DNA of 34,597 nucleotides from Spartobacteria bacterium (GCA_009930415.1 RZYG01000007.1:1-34597); one strand, 5' to 3'; shown: positions 24,151 through 32,889, numbered from the stretch's first letter. Program-made: numbers and translations. The notes: generated from the letters alone by a model not told the origin.

Positions 24151-24924
24151 TTAATTTAGCTTGTCGGCAATCGTTTTCAAATTATTTTTCCGGCGAGCCG
24201 GAACGACGGCCATCCATTGCGAGCGGCGGTCCGGCGCAACTCGCTCGAGGGCATAGCGCAACGCCGTACGCGGCAGGCGGGCCGCCCAGACGTCCAAAAA
24301 CGCAGCCAGCGCCGGTTCATCCCGTTTGCCGGCTTCGCGCAGCATCCAACCGGTCGCTTTGTGCATGAGATCTTCGGGATCGTCCAGCAGCCGTTTCGCC
24401 AGCCAGAAGGTATTCTCCAACCGGCCTTGCCGGATGTGTTCCAGCGTGGAAACCATCGCGATGCGCCGATCCCAGAGCAGCGGCGAGGCCGCCAAACGGC
24501 CCAGCACGCGCCGGCCGCCGCCCGGCGGCAAGTGCCGCCCCACGATGCCCGGCGCGCTGACGTCCACCAGGTCCCAGTTGTTGATCCGCGCCGTCCGGGC
24601 CAGATAGAAATCGAAAATCGCGCCGCGCGCCGCGGCATTTCCGCCCGCATAGCTCCGCACCAGCGCCGCCACGGCGAAAAACCGCGCCTCGTGCACGGGG
24701 GAATCCAGCAGTTCGCCGGCAACGGCCAACGGCACGGCGCGGAACTGAGCCAGCACGGCGCGGATCTGCGGCACCTTGAGCCCCCAGAATTCGTCGCCTT
24801 CCCCGTAGTCGCCGGGCCCCGTCTTGAAAAACCGGCGCAGGATCGCCGCCTGCGCGGGATTCCGCCGCGCCCGCAATTCCCGCAAGACGGCCGCCGCGGT
24901 GGCCGGCTGCGGCGCGCCGCTCAT
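24151..24924 (-). CDS. AlkD-like DNA alkylation repair protein (HEAT-like repeats)
   Basis: A 257-residue all-helical protein of the DNA alkylation repair (AlkD/AlkC-like) family. Family marks: RRFFKTGPGDYGEGDEFWGLKVPQIRAV near the start, HEARFFAVAALV, INNWDLVDVSAPGIVGRHL, and a tail with LWDRRIAMVSTLEHIRQG and HKATGWMLREAGKRD. AlkD glycosylases excise positively charged alkylated bases without base flipping. The helices bind DNA. The frame is open 49 codons upstream, but the ATG at 24924 is where homology starts, overlapping the stop of the PII-like gene (ATGA). Being coupled to a drug/metal efflux pump suggests shared stress induction (inference). Confidence 0.88.
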   Translation of the reverse strand: MSGAPQPATAAAVLRELRARRNPAQAAILRRFFKTGPGDYGEGDEFWGLKVPQIRAVLAQFRAVPLAVAGELLDSPVHEARFFAVAALVRSYAGGNAAARGAIFDFYLARTARINNWDLVDVSAPGIVGRHLPPGGGRRVLGRLAASPLLWDRRIAMVSTLEHIRQGRLENTFWLAKRLLDDPEDLMHKATGWMLREAGKRDEPALAAFLDVWAARLPRTALRYALERVAPDRRSQWMAVVPARRKNNLKTIADKLN

Positions 24925-25217
24925 TTGAGCGTTTCCAGCACCGGCGTGGTGAAGGCCCACACGCCGGATCGGTCGCCGACTTCGTCGCGCAGCGCCTGCA
25001 AGCGCCCCATCAGCCGCGCGGCGACGTCGTCGGCCACCACGACGAACGCGCCGGAATTGGCGCCGGGCCACACGGGATTGTCCATCCGCGCGCCGCTTTG
25101 CGGCCCGCGCCCGGTCATCCGTTTCCAGCGCGACAGTCCCACGATGCCCATTTCATCGAGCAGGTCCTGGATCTCTTCCGTCAAGACGACGTCGTGCATC
25201 ACCCAGACCGCTTTCAT
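24921..25217 (-). CDS. Small PII-like (GlnB-fold) protein coupled to the RND pump
   Basis: A 98-residue protein (MKAVWVMHDVVLTEEIQDLLDE start; SGVWAFTTPVLETL end) with the length and alternating beta-alpha-beta pattern of PII-like signalling proteins. It has a Gly/Pro-rich middle (RMTGRGPQSGARMDNPVWPGAN) where PII has its T-loop. It is too short and divergent to be GlnB; similar short PII-like proteins occur beside CBA/RND efflux genes. The role would be ligand-controlled regulation of the pump; not proven. Both ends overlap neighbours by 4 bp (ATGA): the RND gene upstream and the AlkD-like gene downstream. This tight coupling supports a common job. Confidence 0.6.
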   Translation of the reverse strand: MKAVWVMHDVVLTEEIQDLLDEMGIVGLSRWKRMTGRGPQSGARMDNPVWPGANSGAFVVVADDVAARLMGRLQALRDEVGDRSGVWAFTTPVLETLK

Positions 25218-28200
25218 GCCCGCACTCCCTTCTCGGCCGCCGCCTGCTCGCGCCGCCGCGCCATGCGCGAATGCACAAGGCTGTAGAGCGTCGGCACCAG
25301 CACCAGCGTGACCAGCATCGAGAACGTCAGCCCGCCGACGATCGTGGCGGCCATCGGTTTCCAGGTCGCGGCGCCCTCGCCGCGGCTGAGGATCATCGGC
25401 ACCATCGCCAGCGACGTGGTCATCGTCGTGATCAGCACGGGGCGCAGGCGCGAGCGGCCGGCGTCGACGATCGCATCGGCCAGGCTCTGGCCGCGCGCGC
25501 GCAGGAGGTTGACGTAGTCCACCAGCACGATCGCGTTGTTCACCACCACGCCCACGAGCAGGATCATGCCGATGAACGACATGATGCTGACCGTCAGCCG
25601 CAGCGCGGTCAGGGCAACGGCCACGCCGGTGAACGCGAACGGGATGGAAAACAGGATCAAGAACGGATCGAGGAGGCTTTCGAACTGCGCGGCCATGACC
25701 ATGTAGACCAGCAGCACGCCCAGCACCAGCATCAGCCCCATCTGGCGGAACGATTCCTCCTGGTCCTCGGCGGTGCCGCCGAAATGGATGCCGGTGCCGG
25801 CCGGCAGCGGCACTTCCTCGGCGAGCCGGCGGCGCAGGTCGCGGACGACTTCGCCGCTGCTGCGCCCGAACACGTCGGCCGTCACCTGGATCATGCGTTC
25901 CTGGTTGCGCCGGTCGATCTGCAGCGGGCCGAGGCGTTCGACGACCGTCGCCACGCTGTCGAGCCGGATGCGGCGTCCGTCGGCCAGGACGACGTCCGCC
26001 TGCGCGATGTCCTCGACTTTCCGCCGGTAGGCTTCGTCCAAACGCAGGACCACGTCGTAATCCTCGTCGGATTCGCGATAGCGGGTGGCCGTCGTGCCGT
26101 AGAACAGCGTGCGCACGCCGTCGGCGATTTGCCCGACGTTCAGGCCGTGGGCGGCCGCCTTCGTCCGGTCGATCTCCACGCGGATTTCCGGCCGGCCGGG
26201 ATCGCGGCCGATTTCGGCGTCCACCGCGCCGGGCGTGGTGTTCACCACCTCCAGCACCTGGTCGGCGACGGCTTGCAGGAGATCGAGATCGAACCCCAGC
26301 ACCTCGATCACGATGGGCTTGGCGCCGCCGCCGGGGCCCATCTGGGAGGTGTCCACGTTGTATTTCTGGACCTCGGGCCAGCGCGTCACGACATCGCCCA
26401 CGGCGCGGCCGATTTCCTTGAGGCCGCGGGTGCGCTGGGTCTGCGACACGAGACGCATCATCACCCAACCGATGTGCGATCCGCCCGAGCCCATGCCGCC
26501 GGATTCGCCGCAGCGCCAGGCATGGACCAGCACGTTCTCGCGGCCGGCTTCCGCCAGCGCCACTTCGAGGATGCGCTGGCCGACCGCGGCGGTCTCCTCC
26601 ACGCGCGTGCCGATGGGCGTCTGGTAGCGCAGCATCAGGCGCCCGTTGTCTTCCTCGGGCGAATATTCGGATCCCAGCCCCATGAACAACGCCGCGCTGG
26701 CCGCGAAAACGGCGAGCGCCGCCGCCACGACCCACCCGCGATGCCGCAAGGCGCGGCCCAGCAGCCGGGAATAGGCGGCGTCCAGCGCCGCGAACTTGGC
26801 CTCGCTCCAGCGGTGGAACGCCGCGTTGAGCCGGCCGCGCGTCCGGCGCCGCGCCGGCGCCTGCAGCAGGCGCGAGCCCAGCATCGGCGTCAGCCACAGG
26901 GCGCACCCCAGGCTGGCCAGCAACGTCGCCACCAGCAGGCCGCCGAGCTGCTTGAACATGATGCCGGCCTCGCCCTTCAGGAAAATCAGCGGCACGAACA
27001 CCACGATCGTCGTCAGCGTCGAGGCGCTGACGGCCGTGCCGACTTCCTCGGCGCCGAACATGGCGGCTTCGCGCGGGGCCGTGCCCCGCTCCACCTTGAC
27101 GGAGATGCTCTCCAGCACCACCACCGCGTTGTCCACCACCATGCCCATCGCGATCGCCAGGCTCGCCATCGAGATGATGTTGATCGTCCAGCCCATCGTC
27201 CACAGGAAGATGAAGGCCAGGATCAGCGAGAACGGAATCGTCAGCGCGATGATGAACGACGACCGCAGGCTGCGCAGGAAGAAGAACGCCGTCAGCACCA
27301 CGAACACGAACGCCCACCGCACCGTCGACACCACGTTGCCGATGGACTGCGTGATCTGCTCGCTGGTGTCGAAGATCTGGTGGATTTCGACGTCGCGCGG
27401 CAGGCCCGGCAGGATGTTTTCCTCCAGCTCGCGGGCCACTTCCTGCGCCGTTTCCACGGTGTTGGCGCCCGAGCGCTTCTGGACCATCATCATGATCGCG
27501 CGGCGATCCATCACCTTCGAAAGGCGGATTTCCTCCGCGAAGCCGTCCTCGACCTCCGCGACGTCGCGCAGGCGCACGAGCGCGCCGCCGGCGGACCGGA
27601 CCACGATCTCGCCGATCTGGGCGGGATCGGCGTATTCGCCGGGCACGCGGATCGTGTAGTCGAGCGTCCCCACCTTGACGTTGCCCGCCGGCAGGGTCAC
27701 GTTTTCGCGCGCCAGCGCCGCGGCCACCTGCTCGAAGACCAGCCCGTAGCCGGCCAGCCGCGCCGGGTCGAGCTTCACGTTGATCTGCCGCTCGAGGCCG
27801 CCGAACAGGTTGACGGCCCCCACGCCCGGCAGGCGCTTCAGCGGATCGGCGATCTCGTTGTTGGCGATCTCCTCGAGGGCCTCGATGCTTTCCTCGCAGG
27901 TGATGCCGTAGAACTGGATCGGGACCTGCGACGTGTTGAACTTGCGCAACATGGGCGGATCGGCGTCCTCCGGCAGGACCTTGCGGATGCGCTCGAGGTT
28001 GCTGCGGATGTCGTTGGAGGCCTCGTCGAGGTTGGTGCCCCAGGCGAATTCGCACGTCACGCTCGAAATGCCTTCGATGGTGGCGCTGGTCATTTCCTCC
28101 AGGCCGTTCACGGTGCCCAGCGCGCGCTCGACGACTTTGGTGACCATGCGCTCGACGTCTTCGGTGCTCACGCCTTCCCAGGTGGTCACCACGGTCACGG

Positions 28201-28330
28201 TAGGCCGTTCGATTTCCGGCAGCAGGTCCACGGGCAGCTGCCCGACCATCACCGCGCCCAGCACGAAGACGGCCAGAAAGAACATCAGCGTCGTGACGGG
28301 CCGCTGGACGCCCAGTTCGGGCAGTTTCAT
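25214..28330 (-). CDS. RND-family efflux transporter, inner-membrane permease subunit
   Basis: A 1038-residue proton-driven exporter of the AcrB-like RND superfamily. TM1 (VTTLMFFLAVFVLGAVMVGQLPVDLLPEIERP) is followed by a large periplasmic part. A central helix group includes NIISMASLAIAMGMVVDNAVVVLE, where AcrB has two Asp in TM4 and this protein has Asp-Asn. A second periplasmic repeat and C-terminal helices follow (ILLVGVVVNNAIVLVDYVN, RLRPVLITTMTTSLAMVPM). Length and the two-repeat layout are typical. Proton relay may be partly different from HAE-1 pumps because only one Asp is present. It pairs with the MFP and TolC-like genes upstream. Substrate unknown (drugs or metals). Confidence 0.95.
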   Translation of the reverse strand: MKLPELGVQRPVTTLMFFLAVFVLGAVMVGQLPVDLLPEIERPTVTVVTTWEGVSTEDVERMVTKVVERALGTVNGLEEMTSATIEGISSVTCEFAWGTNLDEASNDIRSNLERIRKVLPEDADPPMLRKFNTSQVPIQFYGITCEESIEALEEIANNEIADPLKRLPGVGAVNLFGGLERQINVKLDPARLAGYGLVFEQVAAALARENVTLPAGNVKVGTLDYTIRVPGEYADPAQIGEIVVRSAGGALVRLRDVAEVEDGFAEEIRLSKVMDRRAIMMMVQKRSGANTVETAQEVARELEENILPGLPRDVEIHQIFDTSEQITQSIGNVVSTVRWAFVFVVLTAFFFLRSLRSSFIIALTIPFSLILAFIFLWTMGWTINIISMASLAIAMGMVVDNAVVVLESISVKVERGTAPREAAMFGAEEVGTAVSASTLTTIVVFVPLIFLKGEAGIMFKQLGGLLVATLLASLGCALWLTPMLGSRLLQAPARRRTRGRLNAAFHRWSEAKFAALDAAYSRLLGRALRHRGWVVAAALAVFAASAALFMGLGSEYSPEEDNGRLMLRYQTPIGTRVEETAAVGQRILEVALAEAGRENVLVHAWRCGESGGMGSGGSHIGWVMMRLVSQTQRTRGLKEIGRAVGDVVTRWPEVQKYNVDTSQMGPGGGAKPIVIEVLGFDLDLLQAVADQVLEVVNTTPGAVDAEIGRDPGRPEIRVEIDRTKAAAHGLNVGQIADGVRTLFYGTTATRYRESDEDYDVVLRLDEAYRRKVEDIAQADVVLADGRRIRLDSVATVVERLGPLQIDRRNQERMIQVTADVFGRSSGEVVRDLRRRLAEEVPLPAGTGIHFGGTAEDQEESFRQMGLMLVLGVLLVYMVMAAQFESLLDPFLILFSIPFAFTGVAVALTALRLTVSIMSFIGMILLVGVVVNNAIVLVDYVNLLRARGQSLADAIVDAGRSRLRPVLITTMTTSLAMVPMILSRGEGAATWKPMAATIVGGLTFSMLVTLVLVPTLYSLVHSRMARRREQAAAEKGVRA

Positions 28331-28336
28331 GGCCGG

Positions 28337-29476
28337 CTACTCCGCCGGCTCCGCCGCGGGCGCGATCCGCTCGATGGGCGCGCCGTCGGTCAGCTTGTTC
28401 TGGCCCATCGCCACGTATTCGGCGCCGGCGTCCAGGCCGGAGACGATTTCGAGGTATTCCCCGGCGCGGATGCCGGTGACGACGTCGGTGGCGCGGGCCC
28501 GGCCGTCTTCCACGGTAAAGACGACTTGGCGGTCCAGCACGCGGATCACGGCGGCGGCCGGCACGGCCACCGCGCCGGGGCTCGTCGCCAAGGTCAGCCG
28601 GGCCGTCGCGTACATGCCCGGGCGGAGCGGCCAGACACCGTCCCGCTTGGCGTTGTCCATGCGGATTTCGGCGCGCACGGTGCGCGTGGCCGGATCCGCT
28701 TCCGGGAAAATCCGCGCAACGGCGCATTCCGTCTCGCGGCCGGGCCAGACGTCCGTCGCCACCGCGACCTGCGTCCGCCCCTCCTGCAGCAGCGGCAGCA
28801 GCCGCACCGGAATCGGCAGGATCAACCGCAACGGATCCATCTGGGCGATCCGCACGATGGCGACCGCCGGCCCGACCAGCGCGCCGGGATCCGCGCGGCG
28901 CTCGGCCACCACGCCGTCCATCGGGGCGCGGATTTCCGTCTCGTCCAGGTTCACCTGGGCCAGCTTGAGCTGCGCCTGGGCCTGGGCCAGCGCGGCCTTG
29001 GCGCTTTCGTGCGCGGTCGCCGCGCCGTCGCGCGCCTGCTCCGTCGCCACTTCTTCGGCGAAAAGCGCCTCCAGGCGGGCGCGTTCGCGGGCGCGGTCGT
29101 CCAGCGTCACTTCCGCCTGGCGCGCCTGCGCCGCCGCCAAGGCCACCTGCGCTTCCAGCTCGCGGCGATCGAGCTCGGCGATGACTTCGCCCGCCCGCAC
29201 CTCGGCGCCTTCCGTCGTCGGATCGCCGTTTTTCAGTTCCAGCTTCTCCAGCCGCCCCTGGATCTTCGGCTTGACCTCGACCGCCAGCGGCGATTCCAGT
29301 TCGCCCGTGAACCACAGCGTCTCGGACAGGTCGCGCCGCTCCGCGAACGCCGTCCGCACCGGCACCGGACCGCGCTCCTTCTTCGGGGCGCCGGCCTTCT
29401 CCGCCGGCTTCGAACAACCCGCCGCCAACGCGAGGGCCAGCGCCGCGCCCAGCAAAACCCAACCGCTCTTTTTCAT
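28337..29476 (-). CDS. Periplasmic adaptor (membrane fusion protein) of the RND pump, lipoprotein
   Basis: A 379-residue HlyD/AcrA-like adaptor linking the RND permease to the outer-membrane channel. The signal peptide has a lipobox (LALAAGC, Cys21), so it is inner-membrane-anchored by lipid. It shows an N-terminal beta-barrel strand, a barrel-sandwich half (KPKIQGRLEKLELKNGDPTTEGAEVRAGEVIAELD), a long helical hairpin (about residues 110-185) rich in Ala/Gln/Glu, then IRAPMDGVVAERRADPGALV and the beta-barrel/membrane-proximal C-terminal part. The start at 29476 has GGAG nearby; the upstream open frame (to 29542) is repeat DNA. It lies 16 bp after the TolC-like gene and 6 bp before the RND gene. 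Confidence 0.93.
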   Translation of the reverse strand: MKKSGWVLLGAALALALAAGCSKPAEKAGAPKKERGPVPVRTAFAERRDLSETLWFTGELESPLAVEVKPKIQGRLEKLELKNGDPTTEGAEVRAGEVIAELDRRELEAQVALAAAQARQAEVTLDDRARERARLEALFAEEVATEQARDGAATAHESAKAALAQAQAQLKLAQVNLDETEIRAPMDGVVAERRADPGALVGPAVAIVRIAQMDPLRLILPIPVRLLPLLQEGRTQVAVATDVWPGRETECAVARIFPEADPATRTVRAEIRMDNAKRDGVWPLRPGMYATARLTLATSPGAVAVPAAAVIRVLDRQVVFTVEDGRARATDVVTGIRAGEYLEIVSGLDAGAEYVAMGQNKLTDGAPIERIAPAAEPAE

Positions 29477-29492
29477 GTTCGGTCTCCAATCC

Positions 29493-30995
29493 TCATTCGA
29501 CGGATCCGGCGGATCCGACCGATCCGGCGGATGGGGCGTCACCGCCCAGCACCGGCGCGTCGGGCAGGACGTCGGGCGCCAGTTGGCCCATGGCCTGCTG
29601 CAACGCCACGCGCGCCAGCGCGTGGCTGAAAATCGACTGGTAGTAGTTGGCGGACGCCCGGGTCAGCGCCTGGCGGGCATCCATGACCTCGACGGGCGTA
29701 TTCTGGCCTTCCTTCAAACCCGCCTCGACGAGCCGCAGCGCTTCGGCCGCGGTGGCGAGATTCCGGCTCTGCGAATGCGCGAACTCTTCGGCGGTTTTCA
29801 GCGACAGCACGGCTTGGCGGATTTCGCTGACGGCCCGGTCTTCCGCGTCTTGCAGGGCGATTTCCAGCTGGCGCAGTTTCGCCCGTTCCTGGATCAGCGT
29901 GCCGCGCCGGTCGAAGCCGTCGAAGATCGGCAGGGTCACCTGCACGCCCGCCTGCCATTCGTCGCCCCAGTCGTCCCGCGCGGCATCGTGCGGATCGGGG
30001 TTGGCCCAGTTCTGCGAAACGTAGCCCGAGACCTCGGGTACGTAGCGGCTTTTCGCCACGGCCACGCTTTCGCGCTGCATCCGCAGGGCGTATTCGGCCA
30101 GGGCCAGGTCCGCGCGGCGTTCCAGCGCCGTCCGCGCCGCGTCGGCGAATTCGATCGTCTCGGGCACCAGCGGGATGTCGTCGACCAGCTCCGCCGCGCT
30201 TTCGGGCGAGGCCCCCATCAGGCGGTAGAGGGCCGTGTAGGCCACGTCCTTGTCGTTGCGCGCCTGCAAGACCTGCGCGCGGAAGTTCGCCACCTCCACC
30301 TGCGCGCGCAGCTCGTCGTAGTTCGAGGCCATGCCCTGCCGCCGCCGCGCCTGCGCGTTTTCCAGCTGGCGTTCGGCGGTTTCCAGCGCGGCCTGATTCA
30401 CCTCCAGCAAATGCTCGCTCAGCACCGCCTGGTAATAGGCGCGGATCGTTTTGCGCTGCGTGGCTTCCGTCGCCGCGCGGATCGACGCCTCCGTCCAGGC
30501 GTCGTAGAGTTTGGCGGCGCGCAGGGCCGCGCCGATCCGGCCATTGAACAGCGGCTGCGTCAGCCGCAATCCCGCGCCGTACTGGTCCTGGAACCGCGTC
30601 GGGTAGCGGGTCCCGTCCGGCCCCGCCGCGGTGCGTTCTTCGTCCAGCCGCAGATAGCTGCCCGTCAGCCCCAGCGCCGGCAGCGCTTCGGAATAGGACG
30701 CCTCGACGCGGCCGCGGGCCACTTCCCGGCCCCATTCCTCCTGCTGGAGGGATCGGTTGTTGCCCAGCGCCAGCGCCACGGCTTCCCACAACAGCAACGG
30801 CCCCGACAGATAGACCCCGCTGTCCGTCGTGGCCTTCTGGGCCAGATCGTCCAGCCGCCGTTCAGCGGCCTCCGCGCGCAGGGCGCGCATCTCCTGAGCG
30901 TCCGGCACGCCGACGCATCCGGCCAACAGCGCGACCAGCGCCGTGCCCAAAACCACCCGAACCGCTTGCCGCCGTTTTGCCATTTTTGTCGCCAT
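29493..30995 (-). CDS. TolC-like outer-membrane efflux protein (OEP), lipoprotein
   Basis: A 500-residue outer-membrane factor for the pump, first gene of the tripartite operon. A lipobox (LLAGC, Cys27) predicts acylation. Two OEP repeats of long Ala-rich helices with coiled-coil character are separated by beta-strands (GAGLRLTQPLFNGR at about 140-153; GVQVTLPIFDGFDRRG in the second half). This gives the alpha-barrel/beta-barrel architecture of TolC. The C-terminus ends in an Ala/Ser/Gly/Val-rich tail coded by a 9-bp repeat (29502-29537). The start is taken as 30995; ATG at 30983 is an alternative, and neither has a clear Shine-Dalgarno. Confidence 0.92.
   Translation of the reverse strand: MATKMAKRRQAVRVVLGTALVALLAGCVGVPDAQEMRALRAEAAERRLDDLAQKATTDSGVYLSGPLLLWEAVALALGNNRSLQQEEWGREVARGRVEASYSEALPALGLTGSYLRLDEERTAAGPDGTRYPTRFQDQYGAGLRLTQPLFNGRIGAALRAAKLYDAWTEASIRAATEATQRKTIRAYYQAVLSEHLLEVNQAALETAERQLENAQARRRQGMASNYDELRAQVEVANFRAQVLQARNDKDVAYTALYRLMGASPESAAELVDDIPLVPETIEFADAARTALERRADLALAEYALRMQRESVAVAKSRYVPEVSGYVSQNWANPDPHDAARDDWGDEWQAGVQVTLPIFDGFDRRGTLIQERAKLRQLEIALQDAEDRAVSEIRQAVLSLKTAEEFAHSQSRNLATAAEALRLVEAGLKEGQNTPVEVMDARQALTRASANYYQSIFSHALARVALQQAMGQLAPDVLPDAPVLGGDAPSAGSVGSAGSVE
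29502..29537. repeat. 9-bp tandem repeat at the end of the TolC-like gene
   Basis: Four 9-bp units at 29502, 29511, 29520 and 29529 (GGATCCGGC, GGATCCGAC, CGATCCGGC, GGATGGGGC). In the minus-strand frame they code for the repeated tripeptide-like tail Ser-Ala-Gly / Ser-Val-Gly, so it changes only the C-terminus. Confidence 0.7.
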
Positions 30996-31112
30996 TCGAT
31001 GGATAGTCGTCGCGATCGGACCATAAGTTACCGTCGGCCGGATCGCGCCCGCATGTTCGCGGCAAACGCCGCCGGCCTCAAGCCGATAATTTGCCCCCCT
31101 GCCCGGCCCCGG

Positions 31113-31748
31113 CTAGGGCCAGGTGACCATGACGACGTTGCTGCGCTCCTTCACGTTGCGCATCTTCGTCCGGGCCAGGCCGCTGACCATCAGGCCGAAC
31201 CGCTCGCCGCTGCGCGGCCGCCACCGGTTCAACGGCGATACCTTGATGTGGTCGCCCAGGCTGCCGTCCAACACGCCCTTGGGCTTCGACGTCTGCCCGA
31301 AGCGGAACCACTCGAAGGTCGCCGCATACCACTGGCCGTTCATGTTCACGATCACCCACGGATTGGCGTTCACCCCGTCCACCGCCGGCCAGACCCGCGC
31401 CTTGCTGTAGGGCATGTTGATCGTGCCGCCGACGCTGGCGCTCAGACTGGCCGTCACGGGCCAGCTCGACACGTCCGTGTGCAGCCATTTGATCGAACCG
31501 GTGATTTCCGCCGGCCAGCCGCCTTCGGTCGGCGTGCCGGTCGCGGGCGTCTCCGTGGAAGGCGTTTCGGTGGCGGGCGCTTCCGCCGCCGGCGCTTCCG
31601 CCGCCGGCGCTTGCTGGCCTTGCAGCTGCGCCAAGGTCAACGTGCCTTCGTTTTCCAGCGAAGACGTCTCGCAGCCGACCGTCAAAACGGCCGCCGCCGC
31701 CGCCGCGAATCCCGCCTTCATCCATGTTTCGATTTTCGCCACGTTCAT
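31113..31748 (-). CDS. Lipoprotein of the same uncharacterised family (paralogue B)
   Basis: A 211-residue predicted lipoprotein. The hydrophobic start ends in VGC (Cys26, lipobox LTVGC). A 15-bp-repeat-coded linker rich in Ala, Pro, Thr and Glu (about residues 42-76) leads to the same Trp-rich domain as the protein at 23562, ending in VKERSNVVMVTWP. Start choice: the ATG at 31748 has GGAGG directly touching it. GTG at 31742, two codons in, is 6 bases from GGAGG, a normal distance, so true initiation may be at 31742. The gene has a sigma-70-type promoter upstream. No neighbour explains its role; function unknown. Confidence 0.82.
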   Translation of the reverse strand: MNVAKIETWMKAGFAAAAAAVLTVGCETSSLENEGTLTLAQLQGQQAPAAEAPAAEAPATETPSTETPATGTPTEGGWPAEITGSIKWLHTDVSSWPVTASLSASVGGTINMPYSKARVWPAVDGVNANPWVIVNMNGQWYAATFEWFRFGQTSKPKGVLDGSLGDHIKVSPLNRWRPRSGERFGLMVSGLARTKMRNVKERSNVVMVTWP

Positions 31749-31784
31749 CCTCCGGTCTGACCTCTGGGCCGAGTTTGTTGCCCG

Positions 31785-31813
31785 TACATACGTCATGGCG
31801 GGGAGCAACTCAA
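31785..31813 (-). promoter_or_regulatory. Candidate promoter of lipoprotein paralogue B
   Basis: On the minus strand TTGAGT (31808-31813) and TATGTA (31785-31790) are separated by 17 bases, about 37 bases before the lipoprotein start. Both boxes match sigma-70 consensus at 4 of 6 positions. Confidence 0.5.
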
Positions 31814-31828
31814 ACACAATTTCAACAA

Positions 31829-32821
31829 TTATCGAGGGGGCGGTCCGGCCGGCCAAACCGGCGTCAGCGCTTCCGGATTGCGCAGATCCGCCTCGAAGAT
31901 CCGGCTGAGCTCGCGCCAAACCGGTCCGGGCCGGCCGGCACCCACGGGCCGCCCCGCGAACTCCGTTACCGCCGTCACGTGCGGCGTCGTGCCGAACACC
32001 AGCATCTCCGCCGCTTTTTCCAGCTCCGCGCGCGGCACGTCCGCCGCCTCCACGCCGGCCAGGATCCCCGCCGGCACCAGTTGCTCGCGCGCGAGTTCCA
32101 TCACGCGCAACATGGTCGTGCCCAGCAGGATGTGTTCCGGTTTCGGCACCCGCAGCACGCGGTCCGCCGTCACGATGCCGAAATTTTCCGTCGGCAGTTC
32201 GGTCATGTGCCCGTTCTTGTCGAAGCCGAGCATGAAATCCACGCCGGCATCCACCGCCTGCTTTTTCATCAGCACGTTCGGCAGATAGTTCACGCTCTTC
32301 ACCTGCGCGAAAAACCCGTCTTTGTTCGGCACGCCGCTGACGCCCACCTTGGCGCCTTCCGGATGCGCCGCCATGAACGGCGGCGGCAGCCGGATCGCCA
32401 GCACCATCAAGAGCGGCCGCGGACATTCGTAGGGATTCGCCGAATGCCCGCCCGGCCCGCGCGACACGAAAATCCGGATCAGCGCGTCGCGGTGCCCCCC
32501 CGCCCGCAGCACCGCCCCCACGATGCGTTGGATCTCCGCCCGGCTCCACGGCAACTCCAGCGCGATCGTCCGCGCTCCGCCTTCCAGCCGGGCCAGGTGC
32601 GCCGCGAGATTGTAGACCGCCCCGTCCACGCACTTGAACGTCTCGAACAACCCGTCGCCGCGGTGCACCATGTGGTCGTCCACCGGCACCACCATCAGGT
32701 TCGGATCCGTCGTGATGCCGTCCCACCAGCTCGAATACATCGCGTAATAGCCCGCGTGGTACGCCGGCCGGTTCGTCCGGCAAAACGCCGCGAAATCCTC
32801 GCTTCTGAAATTCGTCTTCAT
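31829..32821 (-). CDS. Class IV aminotransferase (PLP-dependent)
   Basis: A 330-residue PLP enzyme of the branched-chain/D-amino-acid/aminodeoxychorismate-lyase fold. Marks: HRGDGLFETFKCVDG near residue 53, a Lys in the FFAQVKSVNYLPNVL segment that is the likely Schiff-base lysine, and the conserved E-x-x-TEN-F motif (MTELPTENFGIV) that binds the cofactor phosphate region. Members include BCAT (IlvE), DAAT and PabC; the sequence alone does not separate these here. BCAT is attractive since leuA is in the window, but the genes are far apart. ATG at 32821. A run of ACAGGAA repeats lies just upstream. Confidence 0.85.
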   Translation of the reverse strand: MKTNFRSEDFAAFCRTNRPAYHAGYYAMYSSWWDGITTDPNLMVVPVDDHMVHRGDGLFETFKCVDGAVYNLAAHLARLEGGARTIALELPWSRAEIQRIVGAVLRAGGHRDALIRIFVSRGPGGHSANPYECPRPLLMVLAIRLPPPFMAAHPEGAKVGVSGVPNKDGFFAQVKSVNYLPNVLMKKQAVDAGVDFMLGFDKNGHMTELPTENFGIVTADRVLRVPKPEHILLGTTMLRVMELAREQLVPAGILAGVEAADVPRAELEKAAEMLVFGTTPHVTAVTEFAGRPVGAGRPGPVWRELSRIFEADLRNPEALTPVWPAGPPPR

Positions 32822-32864
32822 CGTCTTTCCGTCATCCCCCGCAAGAAATGGGTTGTCCGGTTCT

Positions 32865-32889
32865 TTCCTGTGTTCCTGTTATTTCCTGT
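32865..32889. repeat. Three ACAGGAA (TTCCTGT) direct repeats
   Basis: TTCCTGT occurs at 32865, 32873 and 32883 on the plus strand, in the 103-bp gap between rpoN and the aminotransferase gene. On the coding strand these are ACAGGAA copies. They are too far from the ATG (over 40 bases) to be its ribosome site. Nothing else is seen in this gap. Confidence 0.6.

Noticed and set aside
24921-29489. A single 1522-codon minus-strand gene
   Set aside because: Only the last 98 codons are used by a real gene (PII-like); the rest is an out-of-frame shadow of the RND and MFP genes.
25271-31760. Very long plus-strand open frames (over 1200 codons)
   Set aside because: They run antisense to the efflux operon, are rich in His/Arg/Gln or Ser/Arg of no known fold, and mirror the coding frame's base bias.
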